The notes beneath the pieces were generated by a model, which was not told where the DNA came from, searched no databases, and saw only the letters and a program-made list of their open reading frames with translations. This document shows, in pieces, positions 11,853-23,154 of a stretch of DNA of 64,000 bases. The translations under genes were made by a program, and so were the position numbers. Numbering within the stretch: position 1 is the stretch's first letter; every line of letters begins with the position of its first letter. The DNA is from Macrostomum hystrix (Eukaryota; Platyhelminthes; Macrostomidae), in assembly GCA_950097015.1 (NCBI GenBank), contig CATNEN010000029.1:7025501-7089500 (forward strand), given 5' to 3'.

Positions 11853-12892
11853 TCGTAGTCTCACCCTGCCTCTCGTGGTGTCACCCTACCTCTCGTGGTC
11901 TTACCCTACCTATCGTGGTGTCACCCTACCTCTCGTGGTCTCACCCTACCTATCGTGGTGTCACCCTACCTCTCGTGGTGTCACCCTATCTCTCGTGGTG
12001 TCACCCTACCTCTCGTGGTGTCACCCTACCTCTCGTGGTCTTACCCTACCTCTCGTGGTGTCACCCTACCTCTCGTGGTGTCACCCTACCTCTCGTGGTG
12101 TCACCCTACCTCTCGTGGTCTCACCCTACCTATCGTGGTGTCACCCTACCTCTCGTGGTGTCACCCTATCTCTCGTGGTGTCACCCTACCTCTCGTAGTG
12201 TCACCCTACCTCTCGTGGTGTCACCCTATCTCTCGTGGTGTCACCCTACCTCTCGTAGTGTCACCCTACCTCTCGTGGTGTCACCCTATCTCTCGAGGTC
12301 TTACCCTACCTCTCGTGGTGTCACCCTACCTCTCGTGGTGTCACCCTATCTCTCGTGGTGTCACCCTACCTCTCGTAGTGTCACCCTACCTCTCGTGGTG
12401 TCACCCTACCTCTCGTGGTCTTACCCTACCTCTCGTGGTGTCACCCTACCTCTCGTGGTGTCACCCTACCTCTCGTGGTGTCACCCTACCTCTCGTGGTC
12501 TCACCCTACCTATCGTGGTGTCACCCTACCTCTCGTGGTGTCACCCTATCTCTCGTGGTGTCACCCTACCTCTCGTAGTGTCACCCTACCTCTCGTGGTG
12601 TCACCCTATCTCTCGTGGTGTCACCCTACCTCTCGTAGTGTCACCCTACCTCTCGTGGTGTCACCCTATCTCTCGTGGTGTCACCCTACCTCTCGTGGTG
12701 TCACCCTACCTCTCGTGGTGTCACCCTATCTCTCGTGGTGTCACCCTACCTCTCGTAGTGTCACCCTACCTCTCGTGGTGTCACCCTACCTCTCGTGGTG
12801 TCACCCTACCTCTCGTGGTGTCACCCTACCTCTCGTGGTGTCACCCTACCTCTCGTGGTGTCACCCTACCTCTCGTGGTGTCACCCTTAACT
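11853..12892. repeat. Minisatellite, 20-bp unit
   Basis: About 52 copies of TCTCGTGGTGTCACCCTACC. Variants (GGTCTTACC, CTATC, CGTAGTG) recur in the same order in blocks around 11.9-12.2 kb and 12.4-12.6 kb, indicating higher-order duplication. Several overlapping plus-strand open frames here are artefacts. Confidence 0.97.
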
Positions 12893-12894
12893 TA

Positions 12895-13584
12895 GGACTC
12901 TAATTAAGGTAGAATTCTGGATAGCTCACAGGCGAAATTGTAGAGTCCCAGTGCATCAGATACGGACACGGCTGCTGGTCTGGACAATTCGTAAGCCTCC
13001 GTACCTTCCATTGTGATGATCGGCGGCTGCTGATGCTTTGGATTTCAGGAAAAAATATCCGAATTCTTTTTTTTTACAGTTACTTTGTGCGGTCAGTTTC
13101 CTAGCAACAAAAATATCTATCCACCTTTCTTATTTTATAGATCGTGTTTTAATCTCAAGTTGGCTTGTATTTAGTATTTTTCAATCCCAAACTCCCCTCC
13201 TCAACTGAGGTGGCTCGGAGGCGGGTGGGTGTGTCAAGCGGAGTAAAATCATTGGCTAGGAAGACCCCACTGACTTAACTGCAGTGAATCAGCCGAAACT
13301 TAGTGGCCACCGCCACCCCACACCTTTCACAGCAGCGCACTGAACAGTTGAGTGTGTAAATGCGTGTTTTTCTTTCACCAATCACCCACCCCACCACCCT
13401 TCGATGTTCCATGCTGTGATTTCATACACCAATCAACAATAACAGGATCCACAAAGCGTCAAGACATTGAACTCTTCATCGTTTCATTATTTCTACACAG
13501 AAGTAAAAACACAATCCATTATATTAGGAAATAGGCAGTAAAAACGACAAGAAACTATTTTTATCCGAACCAGGCCAACGCTCT
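12895..13584. other. No gene seen
   Basis: Unique spacer between two arrays. No exon recognised. Confidence 0.5.
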
Positions 13585-15868
13585 CTTATGCCATCTCCCA
13601 TTCTCTCTTATGCCATCTCCCATTCTCTCTCTTATGCCATCTCCCATTCTCTCTTATGCCATATCCCATTCTCTCTTATGCCATCTCCCATTCTCTCTTA
13701 TGCCATCTCCCATTCTCTCTTATGCCATCTCCCATTCTCTCTTATGCCATCTCCCATTCTCTCTTATGCCATATCCCATTCTCTCTTATGCCATCTCCCA
13801 TTCTCTCTCTTATGCCCTATCCCATTCTCTCTTATGCCATCTCCCATTCTCTCTCTTATGCCATATCCCATTCTCTCTTATGCCATCTCCCATTCTATCT
13901 CTTATGCCATATCCCATTCTCTCTTATGCCATCTCCCATTCTCTCTCTCTCTTATGCCATCTCCCATTCTCTCTCTCTCTTATGCCATCTCCCATTCTCT
14001 CTTATGCCCTCTTCCATTCTCTCTCTCTCTTATGCCATCTCCCATTCTCTCTTATGCCATATCCCATTCTCTCTTATGCCATCTCCCATTCTCTCTCTCT
14101 CTTATGCCATCTCCCATTCTCTCTCTCTCTTATGCCATCTCCCATTCTCTCTTATGCCCTCTTCCATTCTCTCTCTCTCTTATGCCATCTCCCATTCTCT
14201 CTTATGCCATCTCCCATTCTCTCTCTCTCTCTTATGCCATCTCCCATTCTCTCTTATGCCATCTCCCATTCTCTCTCTCTCTTATGCCATCTCCCATTCT
14301 CTCTTATGCCATATCCCATTCTCTCTTATGCCATCTCCCATTCTCTCTCTCTCTTATGCCATCTCCCATTCTCTCTCTCTCTTATGCCATCTCCCATTCT
14401 CTCTTATGCCCTCTTCCATTCTCTCTCTCTCTTATGCCATCTCCCATTCTCTCTTATGCCATCTCCCATTCTCTCTCTCTCTTATGCCATATCCCATTCT
14501 CTCTTATGCCATCTCCCATTCTCTCTCTCTCTCTTATGCCATATCCCATTCTCTCTCTCTCTTATGCCATCTCCCATTCTCTCTTATGCCCTCTTCCATT
14601 CTCTCTCTCTCTTATGCCATCTCCCATTCTCTCTTATGCCATCTCCCATTCTCTCTCTCTCTTATGCCATATCCCATTCTCTCTTATGCCATCTCCCATT
14701 CTCTCTCTCTCTCTTATGCCATATCCCATTCTCTCTTATGCCATCTCCCATTCTCTCTCTCTCTTATGCCATCTCCCATTCTCTCTTATGCCATCTCCCA
14801 TTCTCTCTCTCTCTTATGCCATCTCCCATTCTCTCTTATGCCATCTCCCATTCTCTCTCTCTCTTATGCCATCTCCCATTCTCTCTTATGCCATCTCCCA
14901 TTCTCTCTCTCTCTTATGCCATCTCCCATTCTCTCTTATGCCCTCTTCCATTCTCTCTCTCTCTTATGCCATCTCCCATTCTCTCTTATGCCATCTCCCA
15001 TTCTCTCTCTCTCTTATGCCATCTCCCATTCTCTCTCTCTCTTATGCCATATCCCATTCTCTCTTATGCCATCTCCCATTCTCTCTCTCTCTCTTATGCC
15101 ATATCCCATTCTCTCTTATGCCATCTCCCATTCTCTCTCTCTCTCTTATGCCATATCCCATTCTCTCTCTCTCTTATGCCATCTCCCATTCTCTCTTATG
15201 CCATCTCCCATTCTCTCTCTCTCTCTTATGCCATATCCCATTCTCTCTCTCTTATGCCATCTCCCATTCTCTCTTATGCCATCTTCCATTCTCTCTCTCT
15301 TATGCCATCTCCCATTCTCTCTTATGCCATCTTCCATTCTCTCTCTTATGCCATCTCCCATTCTCTCTTAGGCCATCTTCCATTCTCTCTCTCTCTTATG
15401 CCATCTCCCATTCTCTCTCTCTCTAATGCCATCTCCCATTCTCTCTCTCTAATGCCATCTCCCATTCTCTCTCTCTCTAATGCCATCTCCCATTCTCTCT
15501 CTCTCTAATGCCATCTCCCATTCTCTCTCTCTAATGCCATCTCCCATTCTCTCTCTCTCTAATGCCATCTCCCATTCTCTCTCTCTAATGCCATCTCCCA
15601 TTCTCTCTCTCTAATGCCGTCTCCCATTCTCTCTCTAATGCCATCTCCCATTCTCTCTCTAATGCCATCTCCCATTCTCTCTCTAATGCCATCTCCCATT
15701 CTCTCTCTCTAATGCCATCTCCCATTCTCTCTCTCTAATGCCATCTCCCATTATCTCTCTCTAATGCCATCTCCCATTCTCTCTCTCTAATGCCATCTCC
15801 CATTCTCTCTCTCTAATGCCATCTCCCATTCTCTCTCTCTAATGCCGTCTCCCATTCTCTCTCTCTAG
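13585..15868. repeat. Pyrimidine-rich minisatellite, about 22-30 bp unit
   Basis: About 90 copies of CTTATGCCATCTCCCATTCT joined by (CT)n runs of varying length, with CTTATGCC changing to CTAATGCC after about 15420. The plus strand is strongly pyrimidine-biased for 2.3 kb. Variants such as CCCTCTTCC recur in longer blocks. The 570-630-residue open frames across it (Ser/Leu/Pro/His) are translations of the repeat. Confidence 0.97.
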
Positions 15869-15869
15869 C

Positions 15870-16625
15870 TATACGCTCGTATCTCTCCCTCTGTTGTTAG
15901 AGCTCTATATTTGACACTTTACTCATTTGAATTCTTCAGTTCTTCCCTATTCGAAGCCCCTTGGCCAAATGTAAATCATCCAGCCAAGTTATTAATTAAA
16001 AAAACTCCAAATTTGTAGTCCTTTCCCGCATAATTTTATCCCCCAGATTATTCATTCGAACATTCAGTTGCCACTTTCTTTATCCCATGAATTCATTTTT
16101 CTTGCTAAACCCACCCCCCCGATGCGATCTTCCCAAAAGAATAAAGGATGGGTAAGTATAGACTGGGGCTGGAAGGGATCACTACGGAGGCGGAGACGAC
16201 CACCTGGCAACTAAAATCTAACAAGCCTGCACGGTGACTGACTTTCACCATCAACATCCTTTTTTGTTGTTAAAGCTAAAACTTATAAAGAGTGAAAAAC
16301 AGACAGTGAAATTTTCCAATTGACCCACTTTCCTTGCCTGTCTCGTGCGAGCCTTCCCAAAGCTGTTCTTGACTTTATCTTATAAGGAATAACTCTACAT
16401 AGATGGTTTCGTCATTAAAAATACGGCAAAACGCAAGATTTAAGGCACGCAAGCTGGTAGATGTGAGTGAGATAGCGACAGACTGCCGCCCTTATAATTA
16501 ATTTGAAACCCGAATGGCAGCCATCAATTCGACTGTCAGACAAAGGAATAATGTTGCCAATAATAATATTAATGCTATCCATTAATAGCTAGAGAGACAT
16601 GGCACAAAAACACATCTAACAAGAG
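15870..16625. other. No gene seen
   Basis: Unique sequence. No exon recognised. Confidence 0.5.
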
Positions 16626-16627
16626 GA

Positions 16628-16737
16628 CCAGAAAGTCTGTGTACAACTGTTCAGTCCGTGGACTGGAGAGGCCAACACGCCCACACAAATTTCTACCCCC
16701 AGCTGATGCTGATACCTATTCCACAGCTAGTTTGACT
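16628..16737 (-). mobile_element. SINE family B, 3' fragment
   Basis: The reverse complement carries GGTATCAGCATCAGCTG and AGTCCACGGACTGAACAG, matching the end of the copy at 3395-3677. The tRNA-like head is missing. Confidence 0.65.
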
Positions 16738-16789
16738 ACCGACCTGTCAGACAGATCAACAGATTTAACTATGTCCTAAATTGAAATCT

Positions 16790-17205
16790 ACAGATTCTAT
16801 AGAAATCCATAGATTCATATATAGAGATTCGCTGATTCATATCTAGAGATTCGCGGATTGATATCTAGAGATACGAGGCTTCCGATCTAGAGATTCGCGG
16901 ATTCATATCTAGAGATTCGCGGATTCATATCTAGAGATTCGTAAGATTCATATCTAGAGATTTCCGGATTCATATCTAGAGATTTCCGGATTCATATCTA
17001 TCGATTCAAGGATTCCGACCTAGAGAGAAAAATCTCTAGATCCTTCATATCTATCGATTCAAGGATTCCGATCTAGAGATTCGTGGATTCATATCTAGAG
17101 ATTCGTAAGATTCATATCTAGAAATTCGCGGATTCATATCTAGACTTTCCCAGATTCATATCTATCGATTCGAGGATTCCGATCTAGAGATTCGCACATT
17201 CATGG
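16790..17205. repeat. Degenerate minisatellite, about 22-bp unit
   Basis: About 17 diverged copies of GATTCATATCTAGAGATTCG with partner forms such as ATCGATTCAAGGATTCCGA. The unit is partly self-complementary (ATCTAGAGAT). Confidence 0.9.
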
Positions 17206-17209
17206 ATTC

Positions 17210-18074
17210 ATGGATGGTGATTTGTTTCGCCATTTGAGATTAAGTTTATGGTTTTTAATGCTTGAAATATCTTTATTTTTGTAATTCACATTTTTAACTT
17301 GAGTCCCAGTTCTGCGTGAAGGCATATTAAATTAAAGGATTTTTTGTTAAAACCTCCAACACGACGCTGTTTTACAATCCTAATGAATTTTGCATGCCAA
17401 ATTTCTCTTTTTAGTGTGGATTTAAAATAATTCAACGCAAATAAACACTTATTTTATAAGAAATTAGTCGGAAACACTGAATGCAGGAAAATCTGAAACT
17501 AAAGCTACAAATTCTATAAAAAAAGCTATGGATAAGATGGGATCCGAAATAGTTGATCCAGGATGGAAGACCTCCCCGCACATGCCACATAACCAAGGCA
17601 ATGAAATGACGGCCGGCTTTAAACAAGACCCGAATATTTACATCTCCGTGGAGACACTGCTTTGCCCATCAGTTCCAACCCTGCCTGTCTCTGTGTCTGC
17701 CCGTATATCCAGTCTCTTCGCGTAGCTGGGGGAATTTTCAGTCATAATTTAAATTTAGGACGCCGCTGTGTCCGGCCCCGCAAAAATTTCAGAGACAGAA
17801 ATTTTTCCTGCTCGGCCGCCTGTCTGCCTGTATCTGCCTTTCTTTCTCTCTCTTCTCTCTTCTCTCTTAATATTTCGATTCCCGCCGACTTGGCTAATGG
17901 AAGCTTTGAAACAGGCCCAGCCCTCTGCGCGCCAACCAGCCCCCCCAAACAACCATTTTTTGCTTTTAATTTCAAGTTTTATGCTCCCATCGCGATACGC
18001 GTCTGGCTGTTGGCTCTCGCAAACTTGCATACCTTGCGAACCAGATTCAGAAATAAGCCTGCGGGCTACAGTCA
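17210..18074. other. No gene seen
   Basis: Overlapping open frames on both strands at 17.66-18.1 kb show no domain, splice structure or coding-like composition. Confidence 0.5.
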
Positions 18075-18076
18075 GT

Positions 18077-19424
18077 GAGACAGCGGAGAGATGAGACAGC
18101 GGAGAGATGAGACAGCGGAGAGATGAGACAGCGGAGAGATGAGACAGCGGAGAGATGAGACAGCGGAGAGATGAGACAGCGGAGAGATGAGACAGCGGAG
18201 AGATGAGACAGCGGAGAGATGAGACAGTGAGAGATGAGACAGTGAGAGATGAGACAGTGAGAGATGAGACAGTGAGAGATGAGACAGTGAGAGATGAGAC
18301 AGTGAGAGATGAGACAGTGAGAGATGAGACAATGAGAGATGAGACAGTGAGAGATGAGACAGTGAGAGATGAGACAGTGAGAGATGAGACAGTGAGAGAT
18401 GAGACAGCGGAGAGATGAGACAGTGAGAGATGAGACAGGGGAGAGATGAGACAGTGAGAGATGAGACAGTGAGAGATGAGACAGTGAGAGATGAGACAGT
18501 GAGAGATGAGACAGCGGAGAGATGAGACAGCGGAGAGATGAGACAGTGAGAGATGAGACAGTGAGAGATGAGACAGCGGAGAGATGAGACAGTGAGAGAT
18601 GAGACAGTGAGAGATGAGACAGCGGAGAGATGAGACAGTGAGAGATGAGACAGGTGAGAGATGAGACGGTGAGAGATGAGACAGTGAGAGATGAGACAGT
18701 GAGAGATGAGACAGTGAGAGATGAGACAGTGAGAGATGAGACAGTGAGAGATGAGACAGTGAGAGATGAGACAGTGAGAGATGAGACAGTGAGAGATGAG
18801 ACAGTGAGAGATGAGACAGTGAGAGATGAGACAGTGAGAGATGAGACAGTGAGAGATGAGACAGTGAGAGATGAGACAGCGGAGAGATGAGACAGCGGAG
18901 AGATGAGACAGTGAGAGATGAGACAGTGAGAGATGAGACAGCGGAGAGATGAGACAGTGAGAGATGAGACAGTGAGAGATGAGACAGTGAGAGATGAGAC
19001 AGTGAGAGATGAGACAGCGGAGAGATGAGACAGTGAGAGATGAGACAGTGAGAGATGAGACAGCGGAGAGATGAGACAGTGAGAGATGAGACAGGTGAGA
19101 GATGAGACGGTGAGAGATGAGACGGTGAGAGATGAGACAGTGAGAGATGAGACAGTGAGAGATGAGACAGTGAGAGATGAGACAGTGAGAGATGAGACAG
19201 TGAGAGATGAGACAGTGAGAGATGAGACAGGGGAGAGATGAGACAGTGAGAGATGAGACAGTGAGAGATGAGACAGTGAGAGATGAGACAGTGAGAGATG
19301 AGACAGCGGAGAGATGAGACAGCGGAGAGATGAGACAGTGAGAGATGAGACAGGTGAGAGATGAGACAGTGAGAGATGAGACAGTGAGAGATGAGACAGT
19401 GAGAGATGAGACAGGGGAGAGTTG
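18077..19424. repeat. Minisatellite, 15/16-bp units
   Basis: About 88 copies of GAGATGAGACAGTGA (15 bp) mixed with a 16-bp form ending CAGCGGA and rarer CAGGGGA or CAGGTGA. Long identical runs of variants repeat (about 18420-18900 against 18900-19380), indicating block duplication. The same unit recurs inside the hAT-like element at 43.6 kb. Confidence 0.97.
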
Positions 19425-20095
19425 GTCTTTAGGGCCTAGTTTGGTGGATTTGTTCTGCTTTGGCTCTTAGCTTTAAGATGTTAAAGTTTCTTCATTTAGA
19501 CTTACAAAGTTCCTATTAAATAATTATTCCCATTTTCCCGCAAGCCTTGAACTAGCAGGTCTAGTTGTCTGACTGATAAAATACACTAAAAAGCATTAAT
19601 GAGTGATTGCCTTTCGAAAAAAACTACCGAGTTTAACAAACTCGCAAAGCATGACGCCGACAAAGACTATAAGATTGGATAAGAATCTTCTTTTTGTTTC
19701 GGGCAATAAAGCGTCACAAAAGGCAATACCGATTGACCCTGCAGTGTCGCAAGTGGCTGAATGGATAAATTTCACCCTAGTAAAGGTCTATGCAAACTAA
19801 GTCACTCAAGTGACCAAAAGGAATATTTTCTGCGTTTTTGTCGAAATAAATAACACAGCAGCCAGCTACCAGGTGAATGAAAGCTTACATCACTCTCATA
19901 TACGATAGTTCAGTATGAAGTTTTCCCAATTAATAAATTCTCCACCGTTATAAGTGTTTTTTTCCTATTTAGCCATCATAAAGTCAGCAAGCCAGTGTCC
20001 ACTCTTTGATAGGATTTTTTGACAATGGTCATAAATTAGACCGCTGTGTATACAGCTTTAAAGGGGCCGGTTTTTCTTTTCATCTCAGCCGTCTT
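19425..20095. other. No gene seen
   Basis: Unique AT-rich sequence. A 65-residue open frame at 19603-19800 has no support beyond being open. Confidence 0.4.
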
Positions 20096-20098
20096 TGT

Positions 20099-20985
20099 TT
20101 GAAGTCATAATTTTCCTTCTATATTTATATTTTCTTTAGATTCAGTTCAATTTCAATCCTGCCTGACAAAGAATGCGCGGCCTGAATTTTATTTTAAGGG
20201 CGCCGCATTTTTGTGATAAAACTAATGGGGAAGGATGTGGACAATGAAACTGACCAATAATTCAGAGTTGAGATTCTACTCATTGAGTCATTGAGATTCT
20301 ACTCATTGAGTCATTGATATTCTACTCATTGAGTCATTGAGATTCTACTCATTGAGTCATTGATATTCTACTCATTGAGTCATTGAGATTTTACACATTG
20401 AGTCATGAAGATTCTATTCATTGAGTCATTGAGATTCTACTCATTGAGTCATTGATATTCTACTAATTGAGTCATTGAGACTTTACTCATTGAGTCATGA
20501 AGACTCTACTTATTGAGTCATTGAGATTCTACTCATTGAGTCATTGAGACTTTACTCATTGAGTCATGAAGATTGTACTCATTGAGTCATGAAGATTGTA
20601 CTCATTGAGTCATTGAGAGTCTACTCATTGTGTCATGGAGATTCTACTCATTGAGTCATGGGGATTCTACTCATTGAGTCATGGAGATTGTACTCATTGA
20701 GTCATGGAGATTGTACTCATTGAGTCATGGAGATTATACTCATTGAGTCATGGAGATTGTGTTTCAAGGTCGCGAGACACTTCAGTAGCAATTTGGCTTA
20801 AGAAACATTCATGTAGATCTGTGAATTCTATTTGCTAAATGCTGTCATAACCCCGCTAACAATGACCTTCAAAGCAGCTTTATTCAGGCCGTGCATTCTT
20901 TGTCAGGCGGGCTTGAAATTGAACTGAATCTAAAGAAAATATAAATACATAAGAAAAATTATGACTTCAAAACAGCACAGTTTTG
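20099..20985. mobile_element. Foldback-type element with minisatellite centre
   Basis: The left arm 20099-20195 and right arm 20885-20985 are inverted copies. GAAGTCATAATTTTCCTTCT on the left matches the reverse complement GAAGTCATAATTTTTCTTAT on the right, and the match continues through TTTAGATTCAGTTCAATTTC and GACAAAGAATGC to GGCCTGAAT. Arms are about 95 bp with a few mismatches. The array at 20268-20762 lies between them. No target duplication was identified. Confidence 0.75.
20268..20762. repeat. Minisatellite, 23-bp unit bearing TGAGTCA
   Basis: About 22 copies of ATTCTACTCATTGAGTCATT plus GAG or GAT. Almost every unit contains TGAGTCA, the AP-1 consensus, while other positions vary more. 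It lies inside the inverted repeat 20099-20985. Confidence 0.95.
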
Positions 20986-20989
20986 CCTT

Positions 20990-21510
20990 AAACATCACCC
21001 AAAGCTGTCACGGAAATTACTGTTCATTTGCAAAGTTTTGCAATCACCAAAAGCACCCGCGGCCGTCAGCTAACTATTAAAAGCAATATGCCCTTTGTGG
21101 CTCTTCTTCAAAAAAGCAGACAAACAGGGAAATGCACGACTGCCGCCAAGAAATCTTTCCTTCAAACTCCGCCGACAAAATCTTGCTCAAATTCAAAAGC
21201 AAGGATGAGACAAAGGAATGGAATTGTTTCCTTACAGTTTTTGTGCCGTCTTTTTTATAGTTGCCAACTGTGGCAAATCTCGCCTTTGTTGTCGAAAAGC
21301 GCCACAACATCAAACATGCATTTTTTGAAATGCTCCGTTTGAATAAAAAATGCTGCTTTATGACAAAAGACACTTTTATTTCTGACATTGCGAACTGGGA
21401 TTGACTTAGCAAATTATTTTGTTAAAATAAACATATGAACAAAAAATGATTTGCAACCGGATAGTTGCTCAGTAGTTTCATCCTGCGGGTGAAACAACAC
21501 AGATATATAT
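20990..21510. other. No gene seen
   Basis: Overlapping open frames of about 105-110 residues on both strands at 21028-21412 have no recognisable domain or splice context. Confidence 0.4.
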
Positions 21511-21514
21511 TTCC

Positions 21515-22600
21515 CTCAGGACCTCAGGGGAACAGTGTCCCTCAGGACTTCAGGGGAACAGTATTCCTCAGGACCTCAGGGGAACAGTGTCCCCTCAGGA
21601 CTTCAGGGAACAGTGTCCCCTCAGGACTTCAGGGAACAGTGTTCCCTCAGGACTTCAGGGAACAGTGTCCCCTCAGGACTTCAGGGCAACAGTATTCCAC
21701 AGGACTTCAGGGGAACATTATCCCTCAGGACTACAGGGTAACAGTATTCCTCAGGACTTCAGGGAACAGCATTCCGCAGGATTCAGGGAACAGTATCCCT
21801 CAGGACTACAAGGGAACAGTATTCCGCAGGACTTCAGGGGAACAGTATCCCTCAGGACTTCAGGGGAACAGTATTTCTCAGAATTTCAGGGGAACAGTGT
21901 CCCCTCAGGACTTCAGGGAACAGTGTCCCCTCAGGACTTCAGGGAACAGTGTCCCCTCAGGACTTCAGGGAACAGTGTCCCCTCAGGACTTCAGGGAACA
22001 GTGTCCTCTCAGGACTTCAGGGAACAGTGTCCCCTCAGGACTTCAGGGAACAGTGTCCCCTCAGGACTTCAGGGAACAGTGTCCCCTCAGGACTTCAGGG
22101 AACAGTGTCCCCTCAGGACTTCAGGGAACAGTGTCCCCTCAGGACTTCAGGGAACAGTGTCCTCTCAGGACTTCAGGGAACAGTGTCCCCTCAGGACTTC
22201 AGGGAACAGTGTCCCCTCAGGACTTCAGGGAACAGTGTCCCCTCAGGACTTCAGGGAACAGTGTCCCCTCAGGACTTCAGGGAACAGTGTCCTCTCAGGA
22301 CTTCAGGGAACAGTGTCCCCTCAGGACTTCAGGGAACAGTGTCCCCTCAGGACTTCAGGGAACAGTGTCCCCTCAGGACTTCAGGGAACAGTGTCCCCTC
22401 AGGACTTCAGGGAACAGTGTCCCCTCAGGACTTCAGGGAACAGTGTCCCCTCAGGACTTCAGGGAACAGTGTCCCCTCAGGACTTCAGGGAACAGTGTCC
22501 CCTCAGGACTTCAGGGAACAGTGTCCCCTCAGGACTTCAGGGAACAGTGTCCCCTCAGGACTTCAGGGAACAGTGTCCGCTGAGGACTTCAGGGAACTCA
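21515..22600. repeat. Minisatellite, 26-bp unit
   Basis: About 41 copies with the core CAGGGAACAGTGTCCCCTCA. The first 400 bp are diverged. The remaining 700 bp are nearly identical, a sign of recent homogenisation. Open in several plus frames, all artefacts. Confidence 0.97.
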
Positions 22601-22604
22601 CAAA

Positions 22605-23150
22605 TAATTGAGTCTTAATTAAAGCAGACTAAACAACAGGCAGAAAACTTTCCTGGCCGAAATGAATGAAAAAAGCATGAAACAAACTTTATAATCTGGC
22701 AGGGCAAGGCTAATGCTGTGATCTGTTCGTCCGACAACGAGGCCCATTGCTTTAACCATATTTTCTTGATTTATGAACCGGAAGAAAGCCAAGAAAAAGC
22801 TTTCCGATTCATGGTTAGGAAATGTTCAATGCTTGTCATAATCTGCATATTTGCTTATAGTTTGATGTTTCTAAATTTTCCTTTTTCTATGAAGTGAAAG
22901 ATTGGTGTTAAATTACGAAATTCGGCCCTATCAAAAGGGTCAATGTCCTGTGTAGTGAACAAACAGCAATGTATGTTCACAGTTAAATATCGAAATATAA
23001 TAGTTTTTTGTTATGCTCCGATGCTTGTTTTCCAAGTCCTTTGTTACTTTTAATTTAGAATTGCAACAATTGTTTAACCGTTTGCTGCCTTTTCATTTTG
23101 GCAACTGCTTTGAAAACATTATTCACTCTGAAAGAATATTTTCAAAAGCC
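22605..23150. other. No gene seen
   Basis: Unique AT-rich sequence. The open frame entering the next array from 23013 has no independent support. Confidence 0.45.
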
Positions 23151-23154
23151 ATTC

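Noticed and set aside
13588-15508. Three overlapping plus-strand frames of 571-632 residues
   Set aside because: Translations of the pyrimidine-rich minisatellite; three frames open at once is incompatible with a real gene.
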